The position numbers and the translations under genes are program-made. A DNA stretch of 64,000 bases. Source: Dyadobacter psychrotolerans. GTDB taxonomy: Bacteria > Bacteroidota > Bacteroidia > Cytophagales > Spirosomataceae. The notes under the pieces were generated by a model. It worked only from the letters and a program-made list of their open reading frames with translations, did no database searches and was not told where the DNA came from. Location: the NCBI RefSeq assembly GCF_004349265.1, contig NZ_SMFL01000003.1:682001-746000 (forward strand). Direction: 5' to 3'. Of the stretch, positions 45,031 through 54,054 are shown one piece after another (position 1 is the first letter of the stretch; every line of letters starts with the position of its first letter).

Positions 45031-45486
45031 CTATTGTTGTTTAAGACGCTGAAGAAGCATATCATTAAATGCCTTTTCTGCCTTGTATAATTCGATAACC
45101 TGATTTGCCGAAATCACTTTTAAAAAACGGCTCTGATATTCTTTATCAAGATCAAGTTCCTTTTGTCTCAATTCCTGAACTTCTTTCAGATTTCCAAGTA
45201 CCTGCTCATCCGTTTTGCCCTCAGCCTTTTTATCATTGATGATTCTGCGCTGAGCACGATGAATCTCTCTTCTTTTTTGAGAATATTCATTATAAACAGG
45301 CCAGAATCCGGCGGACTGTTCAGAAGTAAGGTTCAATCGGTTTGTAATAATGGCAACTTTGCTATCCTGTATTTTTTTCATCTCTTCTTCCGATCTGCGC
45401 TGTGCCTGGGCAGCATTTACTGAAAGGAAAAGCAGCAACGTAAACGACAATCCGTATTTTAGTTTTTTAATCAATTGTAAGTTCAT
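45031..45486 (-). CDS. Spy/CpxP-like periplasmic protein
   Basis: 151 residues with a signal peptide (ending AAQAQ, about 29), followed by an all-helical charged body: ITNRLNLTSEQSAGFWPVYNEYSQKRREIHR and then long Lys/Glu/Gln helices. The L-x-L-T-x-E-Q pattern is that of the Spy/CpxP LTxxQ family of periplasmic chaperones and sensors. It is the third gene of a sigma factor-membrane regulator operon, 18 bases after its neighbour, so it could be a stress sensor or a target of the pathway. Confidence 0.7.
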   Translation of the reverse strand: MNLQLIKKLKYGLSFTLLLFLSVNAAQAQRRSEEEMKKIQDSKVAIITNRLNLTSEQSAGFWPVYNEYSQKRREIHRAQRRIINDKKAEGKTDEQVLGNLKEVQELRQKELDLDKEYQSRFLKVISANQVIELYKAEKAFNDMLLQRLKQQ

Positions 45487-45504
45487 CTTTTTAATTTGTT
45501 AGGG

Positions 45505-45945
45505 TCAAATGGTTTCTGATCCGGAGGCAGACTCGATAATTTGCTCACGAATAAAATCGCTGTCCATCCCATCCAGATAATTTAGTATCGTTGAGTCTGT
45601 TTCAAAGGCTTTCTGAACAACCTTGTGCTCGCTCAGGTCATAATAATTAATGTTCTGATCTTCCAGATATGCAACGATCGAAGCGTCGCTGACACCGCTA
45701 AGCGGTTCCTGACCCAGCGATCCCTGGCGTTCCGGGACGGTAACCCATACCAGCACAAATATCAAAGCCATTGCGGAAACAAGTGCCATCGAACGCTGCC
45801 ACGACCATCCAACAAGAGGCTGGCGAACCGGCTCTGACGGAATTCTCGACTGGATAATTTGAGGAAGTTTATCAAAATAGCCCTCCGGCACAGTGAACGG
45901 CATATCCTTTTTTATATCATCCAGCCGTATACGATTTTTGTCCAT
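45505..45945 (-). CDS. Single-pass membrane protein, candidate anti-sigma factor
   Basis: 146 residues with about 50 cytoplasmic residues (IKKDMPFTVPEGYFDKLPQIIQSRIP), one membrane helix (about 52-69, MALVSAMALIFVLVWVTV) and an about 75-residue periplasmic tail. The (F/Y)xVPEGYFxxLPxxI pattern is common in Bacteroidota membrane proteins encoded directly after ECF sigma genes. There is no zinc-binding His/Cys motif. The anti-sigma role is inferred from context. Confidence 0.65.
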   Translation of the reverse strand: MDKNRIRLDDIKKDMPFTVPEGYFDKLPQIIQSRIPSEPVRQPLVGWSWQRSMALVSAMALIFVLVWVTVPERQGSLGQEPLSGVSDASIVAYLEDQNINYYDLSEHKVVQKAFETDSTILNYLDGMDSDFIREQIIESASGSETI

Positions 45946-45998
45946 GATTTTAGTATTTCTTGTCTTGCCAATGTTTGACCTTCTTTTGAAGAAAAAGT

Positions 45999-46541
45999 TT
46001 AATCCGTTTCGTTTAAAAAATCTTCAATTTTTTTCGTTGCCCAGTGGTAGGAGGCTTTTAAAGCGCCAACCGATGTGCCTGTTATCTGGGAAATTTCCTC
46101 ATAGGGCAATTCCTCAAAATATTTTAAATTGAAAACAAGTCTTTGCTTGTCCGGTAACTTTAAAAGCGCCTGCTGTAATTTCAGCTGTATGTCGTCACCA
46201 CTTACCAGTGGGTCTGCTTCGAGCTTTTCACTGAGCTCGTTTTCGATATCATATATAGGAATAAAAAACCGCTTTCTTTTTTTATTTAAAAAATTAATAG
46301 CTTCGTTACTGGCGATACGATACAGCCAGGTATAAAATTTGGCATCACCGCGAAAGTTTTCCAGGGCAGTCCAGGCTTTAATAAAAACATCCTGGGTGAT
46401 ATCGTTTGCATCGTCATGATCTACAACCATTTTACGCACCAGCCAATAGACTTTCTGCTGATACTTACGCACCAGTTGGTTGAAAGCGTTTCTACGCGTT
46501 TCAGGATTTTGATATAAGGCTAATAATTCTTCGTCAGACAT
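45999..46541 (-). CDS. RNA polymerase sigma factor, ECF subfamily
   Basis: 180-residue ECF sigma factor. Region 2 is FNQLVRKYQQKVYWLVRKMV with DDANDITQDVFIKAWTALENF and FYTWLYRIASNEAINFLNK; region 4 is LPDKQRLVFNLKYFEELPYEEISQITGTSVGALKASYHWATKKI. It is the first gene of a three-gene operon with a membrane protein and a Spy-like protein, as in envelope-stress systems. The target promoter is not known. Confidence 0.93.
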   Translation of the reverse strand: MSDEELLALYQNPETRRNAFNQLVRKYQQKVYWLVRKMVVDHDDANDITQDVFIKAWTALENFRGDAKFYTWLYRIASNEAINFLNKKRKRFFIPIYDIENELSEKLEADPLVSGDDIQLKLQQALLKLPDKQRLVFNLKYFEELPYEEISQITGTSVGALKASYHWATKKIEDFLNETD

Positions 46542-46678
46542 TTATAAAACAAACCTGTTTGTTGATTACAGGTTAAAACCGGAAGGAACCATTCCTGTGG
46601 TAAGGTTGAACTGATTCAGGATTTTTTCAACGCATGCCAATACTACTTTATTTTTCCAATATGGGCAAATAAAATTAA

Positions 46679-46722
46679 AGTCTTACATAAAGCAAAACAA
46701 TGATTTTGCTTTATGTAAGACT
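46679..46722. terminator. Long inverted repeat, probable terminator of the transketolase genes
   Basis: A 19-bp perfect stem (46679-46697 with 46704-46722; starts AGTCTTACATAAAG) with a 6-base loop. On the minus strand it lies 37 bases after the second transketolase gene and runs into TTAATTTTATTT. Confidence 0.8.
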
Positions 46723-46759
46723 CCAAAATTTTCAATTATAATAACAGTCAGGCAACTGA

Positions 46760-47719
46760 CTATGCATTTTTGCGTTCAATCGCACGTTTCGCAGCTGCAA
46801 CGATATCTTTCGCTGTCAAACCGTATTTTTCCATCAGCTGAGCCGGTGTCCCGCTTTCTCCGAAGCTGTCGTTCACTGCTACATATTCCTGAGGAACAAG
46901 TTTATTTTTAACCAAAACCTGTGCAACGCTGTCTCCCAAACCACCTAAACGGTTGTGCTCTTCGGCAGTAACTGCACAGCCTGTTTTTGAAACGGATTTC
47001 AGAATTGCTTCTTCATCCAAAGGTTTGATGGTGTGAATGTTGATAATTTCAGCATTGATACCTTCTGCTTCCAGCTGCTCTCCAGCCTGAATCGCTTCCC
47101 AAACCATGTGGCCTGTTGCGAAAATACTTACATCCGTACCTTCGTTAACCATCCAGGCTTTCCCAATTTCAAAAACCTGATCAGCATCTGTAAACACAGG
47201 AATAACCGGGCGTCCAAAACGCAGATATACAGGTCCTTCATGATCTGCAATGGCGATTGTAGCTGCCTTAGTCTGGTTGTAATCACAAGGATTGATAACA
47301 GTCATTCCCGGAAGCATTTTCATCATACCCAAATCTTCAAGAATCTGGTGGGTTGCGCCGTCTTCTCCCAAAGTAAGTCCTGCATGAGAAGCGCAGATCT
47401 TTACGTTTTTATTGGAGTAGGCAACGCTTTGCCGAATCTGGTCATAAACACGTCCCGTCGCGAAGTTTGCAAAAGTAGTTGCAAAAGGAATTTTACCACC
47501 GATTGTCAGACCGGCAGAAACACCGATCATGTTCGCTTCCGAAATACCGCACTGTACAAAACGATCCGGATTTTCTTTGATGAAAGCCTCTAATTTCAAT
47601 GATCCAACAAGGTCGGCGCAAAGTGCTACAACATTAGGATTCTGCTGTCCGAGAACATGCATCCCAGCCCCAAAACCCGAGCGGGTGTCTTTCTTTTCGG
47701 TGAAGGTGTATTTTTTCAT
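46760..47719 (-). CDS. Transketolase, C-terminal section (subunit B)
   Basis: 319-residue protein matching the pyrimidine-binding and C-terminal domains of transketolase: DTRSGFGAGMHVLGQQNP, ERFVQ-type CGISEANMIGVSAGL with the catalytic Glu of the TPP site, and a C-terminal TGHMVWEAIQAGEQLEAEG. It works with the N-terminal half encoded just upstream (43-base gap) as the split pentose-phosphate enzyme found in many Bacteroidota, archaea and Gram-positives. Both halves are complete with separate starts, so this is not a frameshift. Confidence 0.92.
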   Translation of the reverse strand: MKKYTFTEKKDTRSGFGAGMHVLGQQNPNVVALCADLVGSLKLEAFIKENPDRFVQCGISEANMIGVSAGLTIGGKIPFATTFANFATGRVYDQIRQSVAYSNKNVKICASHAGLTLGEDGATHQILEDLGMMKMLPGMTVINPCDYNQTKAATIAIADHEGPVYLRFGRPVIPVFTDADQVFEIGKAWMVNEGTDVSIFATGHMVWEAIQAGEQLEAEGINAEIINIHTIKPLDEEAILKSVSKTGCAVTAEEHNRLGGLGDSVAQVLVKNKLVPQEYVAVNDSFGESGTPAQLMEKYGLTAKDIVAAAKRAIERKNA

Positions 47720-47762
47720 TATTACTTAATGTCTATATCTGATAACCAATGAAGGCTGTATA

Positions 47763-48620
47763 TTAATAATCTCCCAAAGTTTCTTCCAGCTGACCCAATG
47801 CTGCAGCTAACTGCTCATCATTTGGTGCAACCCCGTGCCATTTATGGCTTCCCATCATAAAGTCAACGCCAAAACCCATTCCGGTATGTACCAGGATCAT
47901 AATCGGACGTCCGTGACCCAGGCGACTTTTTGCTTCGTAAAGTCCTTTAACTACCGCAGCCATGTCATTTCCTTCTTCGATGGTAATTACTTCCCATCCG
48001 AAAGCTTCATATTTTTTACCAAGATCACGGTTGTTCATTACCTTCAATGTAGGACCGTCGATCTGCTGTCCGTTCAGGTCAATCATTGCAATCAGGTTAT
48101 CTACTTCATGATGTGGTGCGAACGATGCTGCTTCCCAAACCTGTCCTTCCTGCTGCTCACCATCACCCATCAAAACAAAAACGGTACGGGTGTCTTTATT
48201 CAGTTTTTTAGCAAGTGCCGCGCCAATTGCAGCAGACATGCCCTGTCCCAATGAACCGGATGCAATACGGATTCCTTCCAGGTGCTCATGCGTGGTCGGG
48301 TGACCCTGTAAACGTGAGTTCAGCTTCCTGAAGGTAGCCATTTCTTCTTTTGGGAAATATCCTTTATGTGCCAGAACACTATACCAAACCGGAGAAATGT
48401 GACCATTGGATAAGAAGAAAAGATCTTCTCCTTCTCCGTTCATATCAAAAACAGGTTTTCCGTTTTCTTCCTTGATCTTCATTTGCTCAAAGTAAAGAGC
48501 TACCAGGATTTCGGTGCAACCCAAAGAACCGCCAGGGTGACCCGACTGGCAACCATGTACCATACGAACGATGTCGCGACGAACCTGGGATGCTACTTTT
48601 TCTAATTGTTCAATTTCCAT
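47763..48620 (-). CDS. Transketolase, N-terminal section (subunit A)
   Basis: 285-residue protein with the TPP pyrophosphate-binding domain: MVHGCQSGHPGGSLGCTEILVAL, GSLGQGMSAAIGAALAKKL and the metal-binding motif MGDGEQQEGQVWEAASFA with its distal Asn region IDLNGQQIDGPT. It transfers two-carbon units between sugars in the pentose-phosphate pathway together with the downstream C-terminal section. The first gene of the pair. Confidence 0.93.
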   Translation of the reverse strand: MEIEQLEKVASQVRRDIVRMVHGCQSGHPGGSLGCTEILVALYFEQMKIKEENGKPVFDMNGEGEDLFFLSNGHISPVWYSVLAHKGYFPKEEMATFRKLNSRLQGHPTTHEHLEGIRIASGSLGQGMSAAIGAALAKKLNKDTRTVFVLMGDGEQQEGQVWEAASFAPHHEVDNLIAMIDLNGQQIDGPTLKVMNNRDLGKKYEAFGWEVITIEEGNDMAAVVKGLYEAKSRLGHGRPIMILVHTGMGFGVDFMMGSHKWHGVAPNDEQLAAALGQLEETLGDY

Positions 48621-48702
48621 TTCTATTAATTTTTCTTGCGGAATGTATCCTTTTAAAAGATTGTAAATTTGGTACTAATCAAGCTTGGAATATGACTACT
48701 TA

Positions 48703-49161
48703 TTATTCAGTTTTACCAATAATTTGATCTGTATGGTTTTTCGTATCCACCTTCAGAATGATTTCTTCAATTACTCCTTTTTCATCGATGACAAAAGTAG
48801 TGCGGGCTGTTCCCATATAAGTGCGCCCATACATACTTTTTTCAACCCAAACACCGTAAGCCTCCACGATTGCATGGTCTGTATCAGCGAGTAGCGGAAA
48901 AGGAAGGTCAAATTTTTTGATAAATTTCACATGCGACTTTTCGGTATCCACACTTACACCAAGTACGACATATCCTTTATTTAAAATCGCCTCGTAATTA
49001 TCACGAAGGTTGCAGGCCTGAGCCGTGCAGCCCGGTGTATCATCTTTTGGGTAAAAATACAGAATTACTTTTTTACCCTCAAAATCAGAAAGTTTAACTT
49101 CATTCCCGTTCTGATCTTTTGCCGAAAAACCGGGCGCTGCGTCACCTTTCTGAAGAGCCAT
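48703..49161 (-). CDS. bcp: Thioredoxin-dependent thiol peroxidase (bacterioferritin comigratory protein type)
   Basis: 152-residue peroxiredoxin of the BCP/PrxQ class. Peroxidatic Cys45 and resolving Cys50 are in YPKDDTPGCTAQACNLRDNY; later ARTTFVIDEKGVIEEI is typical. It reduces peroxides with thioredoxin in the cytoplasm. It starts three bases after the stop of the M23 peptidase gene, so translation is probably coupled. Confidence 0.95.
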   Translation of the reverse strand: MALQKGDAAPGFSAKDQNGNEVKLSDFEGKKVILYFYPKDDTPGCTAQACNLRDNYEAILNKGYVVLGVSVDTEKSHVKFIKKFDLPFPLLADTDHAIVEAYGVWVEKSMYGRTYMGTARTTFVIDEKGVIEEIILKVDTKNHTDQIIGKTE

Positions 49162-49164
49162 ATC

Positions 49165-51111
49165 TTATTTTTTTCGTTTTTTTGGTTTGACAACCGGTTC
49201 AACCAATTGGGTTTGCAAGATAGTACTATTTCCTGCCCTATCCGTAACTTCAAGCATTAGTTCTCCTTCAAAAGGAAGACTTTCATCCAATTTTTCAGAC
49301 CAGATATATCCTTTCTTGGAATCAAAATTCATCAGGACCCATTCTCCATTAACCATTGCCCTGTATCTGTCAACTCCGGAAAATGTATCCCAGATATAAC
49401 CCCTGATTCGTGTTTTACTATGTTCCAGCAGCCTGATCTTTGGGGGAACAGTATCTGTCCTCACCAGAAAGGTGCCAAGTTCACGGGTCTGAAATTTTAT
49501 CTCATCGCCATTCCATTCGCCTCCGACAAAACGGTAATCGCCATCCAGATACCTGAAAACTTTGCTTCGCTCCTTATTAACCGGAATCGTTTCCGGGGTA
49601 AAGGAAACAGAAACATAATCTTTAAGAGCGACTCCTTTATTATTGATTGTTAAGGCATTAAAGCTCCGCTGACCTGTTACGAACAAAGTATCAAACAAGC
49701 TGTTCTCATTAAATTCAACTGCCCATTTTTCTCCTTTATAACCAGCTACCTCAGAAGGTAACATTTGGTTTCGCAAATAGGTGCGGACAACCGAGTTTCC
49801 TATTTTAACGGAATCCGGCATATATTCTCTGAGATCAGTAAGAAAAACAGCAGACTCCTTATCATAAAGGTCGGGTGTCTTTTTTATCTCCTTGCCCTCT
49901 GCATAATAAGTTGCAAAAGGAATTGTACTGCGGTAATACCTGGCTCTGACCAGCAAAGTATTTCCCTGAATTTCCGTCTGTACCCATTCCGGATTCACTT
50001 CGGTTTCAAAAACAGGTAAGGCAGGATTTGCCACTTCACCTTTAATCTGAAACAACAGTTCCGAAAAATTCTCATAAGAATCGGAAATCCGGATTTTCAC
50101 TTCATGCAAAAGCGTATCTGTAATGTTCAGTTTTCCTTTAAGCAGGTCGGTTTTATACAGATTAAATTTATTCCCGTCAGGAACATAACATCTCAGGTAG
50201 CGCTGGCCGGTTTCCTGTTCCGTTCCGTAGTCGATCAGGTTATTGTAATCTCTTGTGGAAGCATTCGGAAAAATTTCCATGTTGTAGGAAAACACTTCTC
50301 TTCCATCCATTTTAATCTCAACACACTGCAAACCATAACGAAAGCCTGTACCGGTCATCTGATCATGTGCAACGAGGTCAATGCCAATGATTCCTGTTGC
50401 TGATATCGGTGCGGCGATTCGGTAAGAGCCGTCTTTTAATTTGACCGGTGCAAAAACCCGCCTGTCGAACTGCCCGTTTACCCGGCCATTAATATCCAGC
50501 GGCCTGATAGCCAGGTTGACGAACTTAGGCGGTGTAACATCTTTAATCTCCTTAAAACCAAAGTAGAGCGGGTTCAGGTAGTTATCTTTTGAATCACGAA
50601 TCTCAAAATGTAAATGCGGGCCCGCAGAACCACCTGTATTCCCGGAAAGCGCTATTACTTCTCCTTTCCGGAAAGCATATTTGCCAGGTTCGGGGAATAA
50701 GTCTATCTCAAAGCTTTGTTTTTTATACTGCTCAGTGCGAACATACCCGGCAAGCTGTTCGCTGAATTTCAATAGATGCCCATAAACGGATGTTTGTCCG
50801 TTGGGATGTCTCAGGTAAATTACGTTTCCATAACCGCTTCTTTGGACCGCTACTTTATAAACATAACCCTCGGCCGCAGCATAAACAGGCAGGCCTTCCC
50901 GCTGTTCCGTGCGAATGTCAAGACCGGCGTGAAAGTGATTGGTACGCAAATCACCCAGTCCTCCGGCCAGTGAATTGGGCAAACCGGGACGGATGGGAAA
51001 CTGGTAGTAATCCTTCGGATAAGATTGTTTCTGAGCAGCAAGCGGCAAAACCAACCCTGCAAAGCCAAAAAATAACACAAAACGGACCAGTGCCCGAAAA
51101 TTAGTACGCAT
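49165..51111 (-). CDS. M23 family (LytM/lysostaphin-type) metallopeptidase
   Basis: 648-residue exported protein with a signal peptide (about 1-26, ending LAAQ). The M23 domain comes first: HFHAGLDI with ligands His61 and Asp65, AEGYVYKVAVQRSGYGNVIYL, then SAGPHLHFEIRD with His166 and His168. It cleaves peptidoglycan cross-bridges or regulates amidases. The remaining about 450 residues are beta-rich and of unknown function, ending in a Lys-rich tail. Upstream of bcp by three bases. Confidence 0.93.
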   Translation of the reverse strand: MRTNFRALVRFVLFFGFAGLVLPLAAQKQSYPKDYYQFPIRPGLPNSLAGGLGDLRTNHFHAGLDIRTEQREGLPVYAAAEGYVYKVAVQRSGYGNVIYLRHPNGQTSVYGHLLKFSEQLAGYVRTEQYKKQSFEIDLFPEPGKYAFRKGEVIALSGNTGGSAGPHLHFEIRDSKDNYLNPLYFGFKEIKDVTPPKFVNLAIRPLDINGRVNGQFDRRVFAPVKLKDGSYRIAAPISATGIIGIDLVAHDQMTGTGFRYGLQCVEIKMDGREVFSYNMEIFPNASTRDYNNLIDYGTEQETGQRYLRCYVPDGNKFNLYKTDLLKGKLNITDTLLHEVKIRISDSYENFSELLFQIKGEVANPALPVFETEVNPEWVQTEIQGNTLLVRARYYRSTIPFATYYAEGKEIKKTPDLYDKESAVFLTDLREYMPDSVKIGNSVVRTYLRNQMLPSEVAGYKGEKWAVEFNENSLFDTLFVTGQRSFNALTINNKGVALKDYVSVSFTPETIPVNKERSKVFRYLDGDYRFVGGEWNGDEIKFQTRELGTFLVRTDTVPPKIRLLEHSKTRIRGYIWDTFSGVDRYRAMVNGEWVLMNFDSKKGYIWSEKLDESLPFEGELMLEVTDRAGNSTILQTQLVEPVVKPKKRKK

Positions 51112-51170
51112 GAAGAGAAGTGTATGATAAAGATCCGGTTAAGGATCATGCAAAAACGGATGATAAACAA

Positions 51171-51782
51171 TTACCTAACGAACAATTCGAGCATCTTCTT
51201 GCCTTCAATGGACGCCGTTAACTTATCACCGATTTTTACCGCAGACACACCCTTTGGTGTTCCTGTAAAAATCAGGTCGCCTTTTTTGAGCATAAAATAT
51301 TTTGACACAAAGGAGATCAGATAATCAATCCGGTAAAGCATCATGGAAGAATTACCATTTTGACGCGTTTCTCCGTTCACATCCAGACTGAAATTAATGT
51401 TCTGAACATCAGCAAAATTGCTTACAGGAACAAATTCCGAGACTGGCGCGGACCCGTTGAATGCTTTGGAAAGCTCCCAGGGCAACCCTTTGCTTTTCAA
51501 CTCTGATTGCAGATCTCTTGCAGTAAAGTCGATCCCCAAACCGATTTCGTCATAATATTTGTGTGCAAAACGCTCTTCTATATTTTTACCAACCTTATTG
51601 ATTTTAATAACCAGTTCTACTTCATGATGCACGTCTTTGGAAAAATCAGGATAGAAAAAAGGTTCTCCCAAACGGATCTGTGCAGTTTCCGGTTTTAGAA
51701 AAATAACCGGCGCATCGGGACGCTCATTGTTAAGTTCTGCTATATGATCAGCGTAATTGCGGCCCACACAAATAATTTTCAT
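51171..51782 (-). CDS. Fumarylacetoacetate hydrolase family protein
   Basis: 203-residue single-domain FAH-family enzyme (YcgM/acylpyruvase type). It starts MKIICVGRNYADHIAELNN and shows the metal-binding HHEVELVIKINK and GIDFTARDLQSELKSKGLPWE, then IFTGTPKGVSAVKIGD. Family members hydrolyse acylpyruvates or decarboxylate oxaloacetate; which substrate applies here is not evident. It lies 59 bases before the M23 gene on the same strand. Confidence 0.9.
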   Translation of the reverse strand: MKIICVGRNYADHIAELNNERPDAPVIFLKPETAQIRLGEPFFYPDFSKDVHHEVELVIKINKVGKNIEERFAHKYYDEIGLGIDFTARDLQSELKSKGLPWELSKAFNGSAPVSEFVPVSNFADVQNINFSLDVNGETRQNGNSSMMLYRIDYLISFVSKYFMLKKGDLIFTGTPKGVSAVKIGDKLTASIEGKKMLELFVR

Positions 51783-52019
51783 CTTAAGAATTGAGTTTTT
51801 TAAATACGGAATGGAAAATGAACTACGTCGTTCGGATCAATGACAAAACTAATTACAATGCAGTCAGAGACATAATATTTATATCAATTTTTAATCCAAA
51901 CCCTTTACCGGCAACTAAAATAAGTTTATCAGACTTCTTTTTCACGGTCAGAATTGACAGTTTTTGTGATAAGTGTCGTTATTTGTAAGACACAAACATT
52001 GCCTGCAACAATTTTGCGC

Positions 52020-52679
52020 ATGACCAAGCAACATTACACTTACCCGATTTTTTTGCTCGTTTTTTCTTTTTTCATTTGTTCGTGCGATACGCTGCGAAAG
52101 GGCCCGTCCGAGTCTTCTTCCCGTAATAACCCGCGTCCATCGCCTCCACCATCAGGCAATTCCCGCGTTACGGCATCAAGACCACCGGTTAACCGTACGC
52201 CCGCCAGAAAACCAGCTCCGTCAAACAGAACAAATCCGTCAACCCCCGCTAAACCAACCTATACCCGTCCATCCGGCACTTATGCAGGTGAAATTCCAAA
52301 GGTCGTCGAAGTGGCAAGAACCTATTCCGGAACGCCTTATCGTTCAGGCGGCAACGACAAAAGTGGTATTGACTGCTCTGGTTTGATCTGTTCCGTATAT
52401 TCTGAAATTGGTGTTAAAGTACCGCGTATTTCCTGGCAGCAGTCGGAATTTGGTTCGGAGGTTGGAAGCATACAGGAAATAAAACCGGGTGACTGGCTGT
52501 TTTTTGTTCCCGAAGCAGGAAAAGAAGGATATGTTTCACATGCAGGAATTGTGACCGATGTAAGAAGCAGGGAAGAAATCATTTTTATTCATGCTTCCAC
52601 CTCACGCGGCGTTCGGGAAGACAACCTTTTCTCTACCTATTTCAAAGGGAGATTTGTAAAAGCAATGCGTCCTTTTTGA
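52020..52679 (+). CDS. NlpC/P60 family lipoprotein (C40 peptidase)
   Basis: 219 residues. A lipoprotein signal (MTKQHYTYPIFLLVFSFFICSCD) is followed by a Pro/Ser/Arg/Thr-rich linker (about 28-88) and an NlpC/P60 domain with Cys119 (GIDCSGLICSVY), His174 (VSHAGIVTDV) and His191 (IFIHAST). It hydrolyses peptide stems of peptidoglycan at the outer membrane or periplasm. I chose the ATG at 52020, where the signal peptide begins; a TTG 66 bases upstream would add an unrelated segment. Confidence 0.92.
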   Translation: MTKQHYTYPIFLLVFSFFICSCDTLRKGPSESSSRNNPRPSPPPSGNSRVTASRPPVNRTPARKPAPSNRTNPSTPAKPTYTRPSGTYAGEIPKVVEVARTYSGTPYRSGGNDKSGIDCSGLICSVYSEIGVKVPRISWQQSEFGSEVGSIQEIKPGDWLFFVPEAGKEGYVSHAGIVTDVRSREEIIFIHASTSRGVREDNLFSTYFKGRFVKAMRPF

Positions 52680-52768
52680 TACAAACTCAATAAAATCAGC
52701 AGCACTGAGTTACCGATAAAACTCTTTTCAAAAAATCTTCTTCCGCATAGGGGATTTTGATTTGGCAA

Positions 52769-52799
52769 TTGTCTTTTTTAGGTTAATTCTTTAATATTG
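52769..52799 (+). promoter_or_regulatory. Candidate promoter of the putative copper-membrane operon
   Basis: TTG (52769-52771) and TAATATTG (52792-52799, one mismatch to TAnnTTTG) are 20 bases apart. The first gene starts at 52837, about 38 bases downstream. Confidence 0.4.
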
Positions 52800-52836
52800 A
52801 GCAAAATACCCTATACCTCGATTTTCAACGTAATTT

Positions 52837-54054
52837 ATGGAAACAACCTTTACCCCACCACCTGTTGAAACAGGGCGAGTAATTCCGCTCCGGGCAAATG
52901 CCGGAATTCCTGTCTATATCGTCGCAACCGTATTTTCTTCTTTTTGTGTCATCACAGGTCTCATCTGGGATATTTGCTGGCATCTTAGCATTGGCCGTGA
53001 CGGGCTTTTGTCGCCTCCGCATTTGGTTATTTATCTTGGTGCTGTTGTAGCCGGTTTGTTTTCAGGATATGAAATTCTGAGAAAATCTTTCTGGGGAAGT
53101 AAGGTTGAAAAAGCGGAGAGTGTAAAAATCTGGGGTATTTTCTATAGTTCACTCGGAGCGCTGTTTTGCGTTTGGGGTGCTTTGGCTATGCTCACTTCCG
53201 CACCTTTTGACGACTGGTGGCATAACACCTATGGCCTGGACGTGACCATCCTCTCGCCTCCCCACACTGTTTTAATTTTGGGCATTATTGGCATTCAGTT
53301 TGGAGCGATGGTGAGTGTACTTGCCGTTAAAAATCAATTGAAATTTCAGACATTAAGCCAATCGGTTAAGAAAAATAAAGATCGTATCCTTTTCTGGCTT
53401 TTTGCACTTTCCGGAGGTTTTTTGCTGACGATCTGGTTTACACTTCTTTCAGAGGAACTGGGCAGAATGGAAAGTCACCGATCCAGCTATTATATTTTTG
53501 GAGCCGCCGCTTTTCCTATTTTATTAATGGCGATCGGTAAGGCGGTAATACACAAATGGGCAATAACTGCAGTGGCAGCTGTTTATACCGCTTTAATGCT
53601 TGGAACATTATGGATTATACCCCTATTTCCCGCGGAGCCAAAATTGGGACCTATCCTGAATCATATCGATCATTATCAGGCTTTTCAGTTTCCCTTGATG
53701 CTGATCATTCCGGCCATTGCACTTGACTTTTTGCGCAATCGTTTTGCTTATCTGAATGACTGGAAACTGACCGTTATTCTTGGCAGCGCTTTCCTTCTCG
53801 TTTTTTTTATTGTTCAGTGGTACGTGGGAGGATTTCTGATGGAATCGCCTTATGCCCGCAACTGGTTTTTTGGCAGCAACTCCTGGTATTTTGGCAGTAA
53901 TCCTGACTGGGAATATCGGTTCAAATTCGCTCCTTTTATGCTGGAATCCACACCGGAACTAATAAAAGGCCTGGGAATTGCGTTGATCGCCAGTCTTATA
54001 TCTACAAGAATTGGCCTGTCATGGGGAAACTGGATGTTTAAAATTCAACGATGA
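52837..54054 (+). CDS. Polytopic membrane protein with duplicated D-x2-W-H...S-P-P-H motif (PmoC/AmoC-like site)
   Basis: 405 residues with about 9-11 hydrophobic helices. Two similar motifs: D45-I-C-W-H49-L-S-I-G-R-D55-G-L-L-S-P-P-H62, and D125-D-W-W-H129-N-T-Y-G-L-D135 with SPPH at 140-143. The first has exactly the D-x3-H-x12-H spacing of the copper-binding Asp/His/His of PmoC/AmoC; the second is one residue longer. H276 and H279 add another His pair. The motif and spacing are seen; copper binding and kinship to monooxygenases are inferred. Its stop overlaps the next ATG (ATGA). I know no named family for it. Confidence 0.75.
   Translation: METTFTPPPVETGRVIPLRANAGIPVYIVATVFSSFCVITGLIWDICWHLSIGRDGLLSPPHLVIYLGAVVAGLFSGYEILRKSFWGSKVEKAESVKIWGIFYSSLGALFCVWGALAMLTSAPFDDWWHNTYGLDVTILSPPHTVLILGIIGIQFGAMVSVLAVKNQLKFQTLSQSVKKNKDRILFWLFALSGGFLLTIWFTLLSEELGRMESHRSSYYIFGAAAFPILLMAIGKAVIHKWAITAVAAVYTALMLGTLWIIPLFPAEPKLGPILNHIDHYQAFQFPLMLIIPAIALDFLRNRFAYLNDWKLTVILGSAFLLVFFIVQWYVGGFLMESPYARNWFFGSNSWYFGSNPDWEYRFKFAPFMLESTPELIKGLGIALIASLISTRIGLSWGNWMFKIQR

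Noticed and set aside
46760..48620. Transketolase gene broken by a frameshift
   Set aside because: Each half has its own start codon, complete domain and normal length; split transketolases are a known arrangement.
51121..51165. GATCC/GGATC hairpin between the FAH and M23 genes as a terminator
   Set aside because: Only a 5-bp stem with a weak T-run; too little to call.
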